The notes beneath the pieces are model-generated. The model was given only the letters and a program-made list of their open reading frames with translations. It searched no databases and was not told the origin of the DNA. This document shows, piece by piece, positions 8,020-16,739 of a stretch of 64,000 nucleotides of DNA (position 1 is its first letter; each line of letters opens with the position of its first letter). Location: NCBI GenBank assembly GCA_964564865.1, contig CAZMDA010000011.1:7766-71765 (forward strand), given 5' to 3'. The translations under genes and the position numbers were made by a program. The DNA comes from RBG-16-66-20 sp964564865 (lineage in GTDB: Bacteria > Pseudomonadota > Gammaproteobacteria > Burkholderiales > SG8-39).

Positions 8020-9063
8020 GTGGACACCCTGACCCACGCCCTTTCGGGGGCGCTCCTCGCCCGGGCCACCGCCCCTGCCGGGGAAACCCGATCCGTCCCG
8101 CGCCGGGTCGCCGCCGGCTTCTTCGCCTGCGCCGCGCCGGACCTGGATTTCGTCATCGGCTTCCTGGGGCCCGTGGAGTACCTGCTGCACCACCGCGGGC
8201 CGACGCACTCGCTGCTGCTCGCGCCGCTTTGGGCCTTGCCGCTCGCCTGGCTGCTGGCGAAGATCCTGCGCGAACCGGGGGGCTGGCGCGCGCTCTACGT
8301 GGTGTGCCTCGCCTGCCTGTGCCTGCACATCGCCGGGGACTGGATCACCAGCTTCGGCACCATGCTGCTCAGCCCGCTGTCGGACTGGCGCGCCGGGATC
8401 GGCACCACGTTCATCATCGACCTGTGGTTCAGCGGCATCATCCTCGCGGGACTCGCCGCCTCCGCGGTGCTGTACCGCTCGCGCGTCCCGGCCGTGCTCG
8501 CCTCGGCGGTGCTGGTGGGCTACGTCGGCTGGCAGTGGACGCTCAAGCAGGAGGCGCTCGCGTTCGGCGAGCGCTACGCCGCCACGCGCGGGCTGCACGA
8601 GGCGCGCATCCTCGCCTACCCGCGGCCGGTGTCGCCGTACAACTGGACCGTGTTCGCGAGCGACGCCGCGACGCACCACGTCAGCCACGTCAACCTGCGC
8701 CGCGACCGGGTGAAGGGCTTCGAGAAGGGCGACGGCTTCGTCGCCATGCTGGATGCGCCCTACCGGCCGCTCGCGCAGGCGCGCTGGGACGAGGTCCCGC
8801 GCTTCGGCGCGGGCGCCGACGGGGCGCTCGCGCGCGAGGCGTTCGCGTCGCCCGCGCTCGCGTTCTTCCGCTGGTTCGCCGACACCCCGGCGCTCGACGG
8901 CGTCACCGCCGGCAGCCAGTGCGTCTGGTTCCGCGACCTGCGCTTCCTGAACCCGGGCATGGACCGGCTGCCGTTCCGCTTCGGCGCCTGCCGCGAGGGT
9001 CCGGGCATGCCCTGGCGCGCCTTCGAGCGACTGGAAGGCGACGCCCGTCGGGCGGTGGATTGA
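8020..9063 (+). CDS. Membrane-bound metal-dependent hydrolase (YdjM/DUF457 family)
   Basis: A 347-residue inner-membrane protein of the LexA-binding, inner-membrane-associated hydrolase family (PF04307). The N-terminus MDTLTHALSGALLARA, the PDLDF motif near residue 45 and HRGPTHSLLLAPL near residue 67 carry the conserved His/Asp residues of the family. HIAGDWITSFGTMLLSPLSDWR follows near residue 108. About four or five hydrophobic helices are visible before a soluble C-terminal half. The GTG start at 8020 fits the conserved MDTxTH beginning. Cellular substrate unknown. Confidence 0.8.
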   Translation: MDTLTHALSGALLARATAPAGETRSVPRRVAAGFFACAAPDLDFVIGFLGPVEYLLHHRGPTHSLLLAPLWALPLAWLLAKILREPGGWRALYVVCLACLCLHIAGDWITSFGTMLLSPLSDWRAGIGTTFIIDLWFSGIILAGLAASAVLYRSRVPAVLASAVLVGYVGWQWTLKQEALAFGERYAATRGLHEARILAYPRPVSPYNWTVFASDAATHHVSHVNLRRDRVKGFEKGDGFVAMLDAPYRPLAQARWDEVPRFGAGADGALAREAFASPALAFFRWFADTPALDGVTAGSQCVWFRDLRFLNPGMDRLPFRFGACREGPGMPWRAFERLEGDARRAVD

Positions 9064-9124
9064 GGGCAGGCACTATTTAACGATTTTCCCGGTTGTCCAA
9101 TGCTAGGCTAGGCATTCGCTGCCC

Positions 9125-12100
9125 ATGGGTCTGATCCGCTTCAGTTTTGCGCTCGCGCTCGCCGTCGCGGCCGGCATCGTCCAGGCGCAGGTCGCCTTTC
9201 GCAGTTCCGCGCAGGCGAACGCCGGGGCGCCGGCGCCGACCTTCGTCGCCGCCGGCACGGTCGCCGCAAGCAACAACGCCATCGCGCCCGGGCTGCCCGC
9301 GGGCCTTGCGGTGAACGACATCCTGCTGCTGTTCGTGGAAACGTCGAACCAGGCCGCGTCGATCGCGAACGCGAACGGCGGCACCTGGACCGAGGTCCTG
9401 AACTCCCCGCAGGGCACCGGCACGGCGGCCACCGCCGCCGGCACGCGCCTCACCGTGTTCTGGTCGCGCTACAACGGCGTGCAGGGCGCGCCGACCACCA
9501 GCGATTCGGGCAATCACCAGCTCGGCCGCATCATCGCGGTCCGGGGCGTCATCACGACCGGCGACCCCTGGGACGTCACCGCCGGCGGCGTGGAAGCGGG
9601 CAACACCGACACCAGCGGCTCCATCCCGGGCGCGACCACGACCGTGGCCAACACGCTGGTGGTGACGGCGATCGCCACCGCGCTGCCCGATGCGAACGGC
9701 ACGGCGGTGTTCTCCGCCTGGACCAACGCCAACCTCTCCCCGACAGAACGGACCGACAACTCCACCAACCAGCAGAACGGCGGCGGCCTGGGCATCGCCA
9801 CCGGCGTCTGGGCCGGGACCGGCGCCTACGGCGCCACCACCGTCACCACGTCGGCGAACACCGCCAAGGCGATGATGAGCATCGCCCTGCGCCCGCCGCC
9901 GGTGACCACGCTCGCGATCAACGTCCCGGCCGGGACGCAGGAAGAGGACGTGATGCTGGCCTCGATCGCGATCGCCCCCAGCGGCGCCACCGTCACCGCG
10001 CCGGCGGGGTGGACCGAGGTGCAGAACACCCCCGGGACCGGCAGCCGCCTGGTCACCTACCGGCGCACGGCCGGCGCCTCGGAGCCCGCGTCCTACAGCT
10101 GGACGCTGGGCGGCAGCGTGACCTCCGGCGTGGCGGGCGGCATCGCCACCTATTCCGGCGTCGATCCGCTGGACCCGATCCACCTGTCCTCGGCCAACAC
10201 CACGGTCTCCGGCACCAGCCACACCGTCACCGGCGTCACCACCACGATCCCGAACACCATGGTGGTGACGGCGCACAGCATCGCCTCCTCGGTGGCCTGG
10301 ACGCCGCCCGCGGGCATGACCGAGCGCGTGGACGCGGCCGCGTTCACCGCGCCCAACGCTGCGGGGGTGGCCCTGGAGATGAGCGACGCGGCGCAGGCCG
10401 CGGCGGGCGCCACCGGCGACAGGACCGCCACGGTGGGCAGCAACGCCGACACCGGCGTCGCGCACATCGTGGTGCTGCGCTCCAGCGAGGTGCTGGCGCT
10501 GCGCTTCGACGAATCCACCTGGGGGTCCTACGCCCCGGCCGATTCCAGCGGCAACGGCCTGAACGGCACCGCGAACGGCGGCGCCAACAGCGCGGGCGCG
10601 ACGCCCGCCATCGCCGGCGCCGTCGGCACCTGCCGCTACGGCAGCTTCAACGGCAGCACCAGCTACGTCGAGGTGGCGCACAACGCGCTGCTCAACATGA
10701 CCAGCCGCTTCACGGTGATGGCCTGGATCAACCCCAACGCCATCGGGCCGGACGCGCTGAAGACCATCGTCTCCAAGGACGAGAACTTCGAGTTCCACCT
10801 CACCAACACGGGCGAGATCAACTGGTGGTGGCAGAACGCGGGCGGCACCGCGCAGCAGATCACCACCACCGGCGCCGGCATCACCGCCGGCGGCGGCTGG
10901 TACCACATCGCGGTGGTCTACGCGCCGGGGGCGCAGACCATCTACGTGAACGGCGTGTCGCGCGGCACCGGCACCTTCACCGGGGGCCTGTTCACCAACA
11001 CCGATCCGCTGCAGGTGGGCTCGGACCAGGGCCTGGCCGGGCGCTTCTTCGACGGCCAGATCGACGAGGTGCGGGTGTTCCGCCACGCCCTGACCGCGGG
11101 CGAGGTGGGCACGGCCATGGGCGCCACGCGCACCTGCACCATCCACCACACCCATTACGCGGTGAGCTACCCCAACGGCTCGAACTTCGCCACCTGCGAG
11201 CCGGCGCGGGTGCGGGTCACCGCGCACGACGGCGCGCACGTCGCGGTGGCGCCGCCGCCCGGGACGCTGCTCACCATCGCCACCTCGACCGGCAACGGCG
11301 TCTGGCTCTCGCCCATCGTCACCGGCGTCAACGCCAACTGGACCGTCCCGGGCACCGACACCGGCGCGGCCACCTACGCCTGGGACGGCGACGGCGCCTT
11401 CATCGAGATGGACCTGCGGCGCAACGCGGCAACCACGTTGCACCTGAACCTCTCGGACGGCTCGGGGCGCAGCGAGGGCGTGGGCGAGGACCCTTCGGTG
11501 ACCTTCGCCAACAGCGTGCTGCGGGTGACGGCCAACGGCAGCTCGGCGGCCACCGTCGGCACGCAGATCGCCGGCAAGCGCAACAACGAGGGGGCGCTGC
11601 AGCAGGCGCTGTACGTGCAGGCGGTGGAGACCTCGCCCGGCACCGGGGTGTGCACCACGCTGTTCCAGGGGCAGACGCGCAGCATCGAGTTCGCCGCGGT
11701 GTGCAACAACCCCACCACCTGCTTCGACCCGGACGTGAACGACGCGCCCCTGTTCGAGATCTTCAGCGGCGACGGCACCGGGGCGGCGGTGAACATCCAG
11801 AAGAACAACAACACGCCGACGCCGGCCTCCTACTCGTCGGTGTCGCTCAACTTCAGCAACGACGCCAACGCCATGGCGCCGCTGGTGTTCCGCTACGGCG
11901 ACGCCGGGCAGATGACGCTGCACATGCGCTACGCGCTGCCCTCGCCGCCGGCGACCAACATCACCGGGACGAGCAACGCCTTCGTGGTACGGCCCTTCGG
12001 CATCGCCATCCGCGGCGCGAGCGCCGGCACCGCGATCGCGCACAGCTCGACCGATTCGGGAACCGTGCTCGCCGCCGCGGGGGACCCGTTCACCATGACG

Positions 12101-13492
12101 CTCGCGGCGTACAAGTGGCAGGGCACGGCCGAGGACGCGAACAACGACGGCATCCCGGACTTCGCGCTCGCGGACGTGGTGGACATCACCGACAACGGCC
12201 TCACGCCCAACTTCGCCCCGGCGACGCTGTCGGTGAACGCCGGCAGCAACCTGCCGGGCATCGCCACCGGGCAGATCCGGCGCGGGGTGAACTGTCCGGC
12301 CGGCGCGGCGACCGTGGCCGCGGGCAGCTGGTCCGGGGGCGCGGCCACGATCACGGATTTCTGCTACACCGAGGCGGGCAACGTGCAGGTGGCGGCCCTC
12401 GCGGTGGACTACATCACCCCCGGCGTGAACATCATCGGGCTGTCCAGCTTCGACGGCAGCGGCTTCACCGGCGGCCACGTCGGCCGCTTCCGGCCCAAGC
12501 ACTTCGCGGTGAGCGCGGCGACCCTGGCCAACCGGCAGGGCGCCTCCTGCGCGCCGGCCTCCACGTTCACCTACCTGGACGAGCCGCTGCAGCTCACCTT
12601 CACCCTCACGGCGCAGAACGCGCAGAACGCCACCACGGCCAACTATTCCGGCAGCTACGCGAAGCTCGGCCTCACCACCTTCGGCAACTGGTCGCTGGGG
12701 GCGAGGAGCGGCACCACCAACCTCACGACGCGGCTCGATACCGGCGCCGCGCCCACCGGCAGCTGGGCGAACGGCGTGGCGAGCGGCGTCGCGATCACCA
12801 CGGCGGTGAACCGCGCCTCGCCGGACAACCCCGACGGCCCGTTCACCGCGACCACCTTCGGCATCGCGCCGTCGGATTCCGACGGCGTCGCCATGAACAC
12901 GCTCGACCTCGACGTGGACAACAACGCGGTCATGGACCGCAAGAACCTGGGCGTCTCCGCGGAGCTGCGCTTCGGCCGCCTGCGGGTGCAGAACGCGCTG
13001 GGTTCGTCCAGGCTCGCGCTGCCGGTGCCGATGCGCCTCGAGTACTGGAACGGCACCGCGTTCGCGGTGAACGCCGACGACAGCTGCACCACGCTCCCGC
13101 GCAACACCATCGCGCTGGGGTCCTACACCGGGGCGCTGGATCCGGGCGGGGGCAACTGCAAGACCTTCATCCAGCAGGACCCGCTCAACTTCGCCTCGGG
13201 CCTCGCCACGGCCATGCTGGCCGCGCCCACCGGCGCGGTGAGCGGCAGCGTGCTGCTCACGCCGCAGCTGCGCTCGCCCGCGGCGGCGGGATTCTCCTGC
13301 GACAACGCCTCCAGCGGCGAGGACGCGCTCGCGAGCGCGGCGCGGCCGTACCTGCTCGGGCGCTGGAACGACGCCGCGAACCCGGACGCGAACGCCAATA
13401 CCAGCTACGACGACAACCCCTCGGGGCGCGCGAGCTTCGGCCTGTACGGCAGCCAGCCCCGGAACTACATCTACTTCCGCGAGATCTACTGA
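9125..13492 (+). CDS. Giant secreted MshQ-like protein with LamG and DUF6701 regions
   Basis: A 1455-residue exported protein. It has a signal peptide (FSFALALAVAAGIVQAQ). Two beta-rich repeats of the type 'ATGV...VWAGTGAYGATTVTTS' / 'PAGWTEVQNTPGTGSRLVTYRR' follow (about residues 30-255 and 265-455). A LamG/concanavalin-like domain comes next (YGSFNGSTSYVEVAHN to DGQIDEVRVFRHALTAGE, about 515-660). The long C-terminal part matches the DUF6701/MshQ type and ends GLYGSQPRNYIYFREIY. MshQ belongs to MSHA-type IV pilus clusters, but no pilin genes are present here, so this is an orphan. Probable surface adhesin or pilus-associated protein. Six or more paired cysteines suggest disulfides. Overlaps the convergent next gene by 7 bp. 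Confidence 0.85.
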   Translation: MGLIRFSFALALAVAAGIVQAQVAFRSSAQANAGAPAPTFVAAGTVAASNNAIAPGLPAGLAVNDILLLFVETSNQAASIANANGGTWTEVLNSPQGTGTAATAAGTRLTVFWSRYNGVQGAPTTSDSGNHQLGRIIAVRGVITTGDPWDVTAGGVEAGNTDTSGSIPGATTTVANTLVVTAIATALPDANGTAVFSAWTNANLSPTERTDNSTNQQNGGGLGIATGVWAGTGAYGATTVTTSANTAKAMMSIALRPPPVTTLAINVPAGTQEEDVMLASIAIAPSGATVTAPAGWTEVQNTPGTGSRLVTYRRTAGASEPASYSWTLGGSVTSGVAGGIATYSGVDPLDPIHLSSANTTVSGTSHTVTGVTTTIPNTMVVTAHSIASSVAWTPPAGMTERVDAAAFTAPNAAGVALEMSDAAQAAAGATGDRTATVGSNADTGVAHIVVLRSSEVLALRFDESTWGSYAPADSSGNGLNGTANGGANSAGATPAIAGAVGTCRYGSFNGSTSYVEVAHNALLNMTSRFTVMAWINPNAIGPDALKTIVSKDENFEFHLTNTGEINWWWQNAGGTAQQITTTGAGITAGGGWYHIAVVYAPGAQTIYVNGVSRGTGTFTGGLFTNTDPLQVGSDQGLAGRFFDGQIDEVRVFRHALTAGEVGTAMGATRTCTIHHTHYAVSYPNGSNFATCEPARVRVTAHDGAHVAVAPPPGTLLTIATSTGNGVWLSPIVTGVNANWTVPGTDTGAATYAWDGDGAFIEMDLRRNAATTLHLNLSDGSGRSEGVGEDPSVTFANSVLRVTANGSSAATVGTQIAGKRNNEGALQQALYVQAVETSPGTGVCTTLFQGQTRSIEFAAVCNNPTTCFDPDVNDAPLFEIFSGDGTGAAVNIQKNNNTPTPASYSSVSLNFSNDANAMAPLVFRYGDAGQMTLHMRYALPSPPATNITGTSNAFVVRPFGIAIRGASAGTAIAHSSTDSGTVLAAAGDPFTMTLAAYKWQGTAEDANNDGIPDFALADVVDITDNGLTPNFAPATLSVNAGSNLPGIATGQIRRGVNCPAGAATVAAGSWSGGAATITDFCYTEAGNVQVAALAVDYITPGVNIIGLSSFDGSGFTGGHVGRFRPKHFAVSAATLANRQGASCAPASTFTYLDEPLQLTFTLTAQNAQNATTANYSGSYAKLGLTTFGNWSLGARSGTTNLTTRLDTGAAPTGSWANGVASGVAITTAVNRASPDNPDGPFTATTFGIAPSDSDGVAMNTLDLDVDNNAVMDRKNLGVSAELRFGRLRVQNALGSSRLALPVPMRLEYWNGTAFAVNADDSCTTLPRNTIALGSYTGALDPGGGNCKTFIQQDPLNFASGLATAMLAAPTGAVSGSVLLTPQLRSPAAAGFSCDNASSGEDALASAARPYLLGRWNDAANPDANANTSYDDNPSGRASFGLYGSQPRNYIYFREIY

Positions 13493-14409
13493 GGCAGCGT
13501 GGCGCGCAGGGCGTGGAACAGGTCCACGCTGGCGTCGATCTCGTCGCGGTTGATGGACACGCTCTCCACGCTGATGCCGAGCGGGATCTCCCGGGCGTAG
13601 GGCTGCTCCAGGATGCGCGCGAGGTTGGCGCGGCAGACCGAGATGGACTTCTCCAGCGGGTTCGCCGCCCCCAGGATCGCGCTCGCGGTCGCCTCGGGCA
13701 CCGCGACGCCCAGCCACCTGAGGAACGCCAGCGTCTTCTCGCGCCCGGCGGGGGAGAAGCTGAGCACCACGCGGCGCGGCTTCACGCCGGCGCCGCGGCA
13801 GTCGCGCGCGTAGTCGGCCAGCAGCCGGATGGTGGCCTCGGCCGAGTACACCGTCTGCGAGATGAAGTAGCTGCAGCCCTCGAGGGACTTGGCCAGCATG
13901 CGCGCCGATTCGCTGCGCGCCTCGGTGTGGCGCTCGGCGATCACCACCCCGCCCAGCTCGAACCCCGCCGGGTGCGCGGCGGCCAGGCGGATGGCCTGCG
14001 ACAGCGACAGCGGGTAGGCGACGCCGGAGGTGGGGCGGCCGACGATGGACAGGAGCCGCACGCCGTAGTCGCGCGCGGCCTCGGTGAGCCACTGCCGCCA
14101 GCCGGCCTCGTCCAGCCCGCCCACGCACTTGTAGGTGATCGCCGGCAGCCCGGTGCGCTTGGCGAGCCGGCGCCCGTAGCCGCGCGGGTCCACCGTGCCG
14201 GTGAAGGCAAACGGGCGCGGCGCGGCCGTCCGGCCGGCCTCGTCCTGGATGTCGTACACCACCACGCCGTCCAGCGGCAGCGGCTCCAGGCGCCCGGCGA
14301 GCTTCTCCGCCGCCGCCTCAACCTGCTCCTCGGTCGACCCCGCGCGCGGCGGCGTGGTGCCATAGAGCAGCACCGCCTGGCGCGGATCCTGCAGCTTGTC
14401 CGTCAGCAT
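13486..14409 (-). CDS. Methylenetetrahydrofolate reductase-like protein
   Basis: A 307-residue TIM-barrel-type protein resembling the methylenetetrahydrofolate reductase family. Recognisable pieces are LLYGTTPPR, VVYDIQDEAGR, PAITYKCVGG, FELGGVVIAERH, YFISQTVYSAEATIRLL and LGISVESVSINRDEIDASVDLFHALR. It lies immediately downstream of ahcY on the same strand, matching the common ahcY-metF pairing in the activated methyl cycle, but it is more divergent than standard MetF, so assignment to that reaction is tentative. Flavin-binding residues cannot be confirmed by eye. A REP-like inverted doublet fills most of the gap to ahcY. Confidence 0.65.
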   Translation of the reverse strand: MLTDKLQDPRQAVLLYGTTPPRAGSTEEQVEAAAEKLAGRLEPLPLDGVVVYDIQDEAGRTAAPRPFAFTGTVDPRGYGRRLAKRTGLPAITYKCVGGLDEAGWRQWLTEAARDYGVRLLSIVGRPTSGVAYPLSLSQAIRLAAAHPAGFELGGVVIAERHTEARSESARMLAKSLEGCSYFISQTVYSAEATIRLLADYARDCRGAGVKPRRVVLSFSPAGREKTLAFLRWLGVAVPEATASAILGAANPLEKSISVCRANLARILEQPYAREIPLGISVESVSINRDEIDASVDLFHALRATLPQ

Positions 14410-14416
14410 GGCTTCG

Positions 14417-14481
14417 AAAATCAGGGACGGACCACGATTATTCGCGGCGCGCGCCGGAAATCGTGGTCTGTCCCCGTTCTC
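14417..14481. repeat. Inverted REP-like doublet between ahcY and the MTHFR-like gene
   Basis: Two copies of the GGGACRGACCACGATT motif face each other (14419-14440 and 14457-14480), separated by a GC-rich 16-nt loop (GGCGCGCGCC-type). The whole could fold into a long hairpin. It occupies the 79-bp gap between ahcY and the MTHFR-like gene, which share an orientation, so it may reduce read-through or stabilise the upstream mRNA. Same family as the doublet at 6260. Confidence 0.85.
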
Positions 14482-14488
14482 CTGCCTT

Positions 14489-15922
<1,434 letters not shown>

Positions 15923-15970
15923 GCGAGGGCTCCGTTAGTTGGTTTGCGGGGCCCCGCTTTGGAAGGTTCC

Positions 15971-16008
15971 AAAAACGAAGCGCCCGCATCGTTTCCAATG
16001 CGAGCGCC
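15971..16008 (-). terminator. Intrinsic terminator overlapping the SAH riboswitch pseudoknot
   Basis: On the minus strand GCGCTCGCAT and ATGCGGGCGC pair (one G-U wobble) across a 7-8 nt loop, followed by TTCGTTTTT. This looks like a rho-independent attenuator between the riboswitch and ahcY. The 5' arm contains GGCGCTC, the same bases the SAH aptamer needs for its pseudoknot with GAGCGTT. Ligand binding should therefore prevent the terminator and allow ahcY expression. Confidence 0.7.
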
Positions 16009-16068
16009 GTTGTTTATTTGCTGAGCCTGATCCCCCGGTTACCTGGAGAACGCAACGCTCCTCAGCAG
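16000..16068 (-). promoter_or_regulatory. SAH riboswitch (ahcY leader)
   Basis: The minus strand has the SAH-aptamer core: a closing stem GCTGAG...CTCAGC, the conserved GAGGAGCGTTGC, a GC-rich inner hairpin, AGGCTCAG, then after an A-rich linker AACGGCGCTC, whose GGCGCTC can form the known pseudoknot with GAGCGTT. This class is known upstream of ahcY in beta- and gammaproteobacteria, and turns expression on when SAH accumulates. Location, order of elements and downstream gene all agree. Confidence 0.9.
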
Positions 16069-16073
16069 GGCGC

Positions 16074-16082
16074 ATTATAGCA
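16074..16082 (-). promoter_or_regulatory. Extended -10 promoter of ahcY
   Basis: TGCTATAAT on the minus strand is a textbook extended -10 element, placing the transcript start at about 16067, right at the 5' end of the SAH riboswitch. No good -35 is seen; the region upstream of the -10 is a REP-like copy (16082-16104), whose terminal T contributes the first base of the TGn extension. Confidence 0.75.
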
Positions 16083-16104
16083 AAACAGGGACGGACCACG
16101 ATTT
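16082..16104 (+). repeat. REP-like element, single copy, upstream of ahcY
   Basis: A copy of the dispersed motif (AACAGGGACGGACCACGATTT). It abuts the ahcY promoter and is followed 33 bp later, in the same orientation, by the palindromic box at 16137. The same pairing of the two repeat types is seen at 18826/18869 and, in decayed form, at 33664/33705. Confidence 0.85.
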
Positions 16105-16136
16105 CGAGCCGGCGCGGGGCCGCGCGGGAGGGGTAG

Positions 16137-16156
16137 ATGTGCACGATCGGTTACAT
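16137..16156 (+). repeat. Palindromic box, copy 1 (next to mazEF-like genes)
   Basis: ATGTGCACGATCGGTTACAT: an interrupted palindrome with outer arms ATGT/ACAT and a central CGATCG. It is one of four same-orientation copies in the window (16137, 18869, 24535, 33705). It lies 45 bp before the antitoxin-like gene at 16202. Possible protein-binding site, recombination site or end of a small mobile element; nothing here decides which. Confidence 0.8.
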
Positions 16157-16201
16157 CCACCGGCATAGGCGGCCTCGCTTCGCCGGTAGTAAACTGTCCC
16201 C

Positions 16202-16366
16202 ATGAACGCACCCGACTCCCGCCGCCGCCTCGCGCCGACCCGCAAGCCGCGCGCCGCCAAGCGGCGCTCCAAGGCGTTCCTGGCGGAACTTCGCCGCCAG
16301 TGCCGGCTGGCGAACAAGGCCGACCGTCGCGACAACTGGCAGCAGTACCTCCACCTGCCTGAATGA
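16202..16366 (+). CDS. Small MazE/DUF3018-like antitoxin
   Basis: A 54-residue, Arg/Lys-rich protein (begins MNAPDSRRRLAPTRKP). Its second half, SKAFLAELRRQCRLANKADR, resembles the C-terminal toxin-binding part of DUF3018-type MazE antitoxins (pattern F-x-E-x-R-R-Q). The N-terminal part is short for the family, so it may be a minimal or trimmed antitoxin with a basic DNA-binding tail. Its stop overlaps the toxin start (ATGA at 16363), the normal tight coupling of antitoxin and toxin. The call rests mainly on context. Confidence 0.65.
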   Translation: MNAPDSRRRLAPTRKPRAAKRRSKAFLAELRRQCRLANKADRRDNWQQYLHLPE

Positions 16367-16701
16367 GCCTGCGGCGCGGCGACCTCGTCACCGTCGCGGC
16401 CAAGGGACCCTACACCGCCAAGCCGCGACCGGCGCTGATCGTCCAGGCTGACGAAACACTGGCGTTCCGCGACAGCGTCACGGTCTGCCTGCTGACCGCC
16501 GACCTGATCGACGCGCCGCTGTTCAGGATCAGGATCGAACCGAGTGCCGGCAACGGGCTTCGCCAGCCGTCCGATGTCATGGCGGACAAGCTGCTGACGG
16601 TTCCCAGGAATGTCCTTGCCTCGAAGCCTTTCGGGCGCCTGGACAGCAGGGAACTGGACCGCGTCGACGAGGCGCTCCGGCTCTGGTTGGGGTTGGGATA
16701 G
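16363..16701 (+). CDS. MazF/PemK-family toxin (endoribonuclease)
   Basis: A 112-residue MazF/PemK-like protein. It has the opening beta-barrel motif RRGDLVTVAAKGPYTAKPRPALIVQ, the middle FRIRIEPSAGNGLRQPSDVMADKL and the C-terminal helix region LDRVDEALRLWLGL. Such toxins cut mRNA at short sequences and are neutralised by the upstream antitoxin. Full length for the family. The pair stands between the palindromic box at 16137 and eutB, with no visible metabolic link to eutBC. Confidence 0.85.
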   Translation: MSLRRGDLVTVAAKGPYTAKPRPALIVQADETLAFRDSVTVCLLTADLIDAPLFRIRIEPSAGNGLRQPSDVMADKLLTVPRNVLASKPFGRLDSRELDRVDEALRLWLGLG

Positions 16702-16739
16702 TCGTCCGCGCCCGGGGACGCGGTGTACGCTCCCCCGCC

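Noticed and set aside
9077..14128. A 1683-codon open frame on the minus strand opposite the MshQ-like gene
   Set aside because: Composition is Arg/Gly/His/Ala-rich low-complexity, as expected for antisense of GC-rich coding DNA. The plus strand has a signal peptide and known domains.
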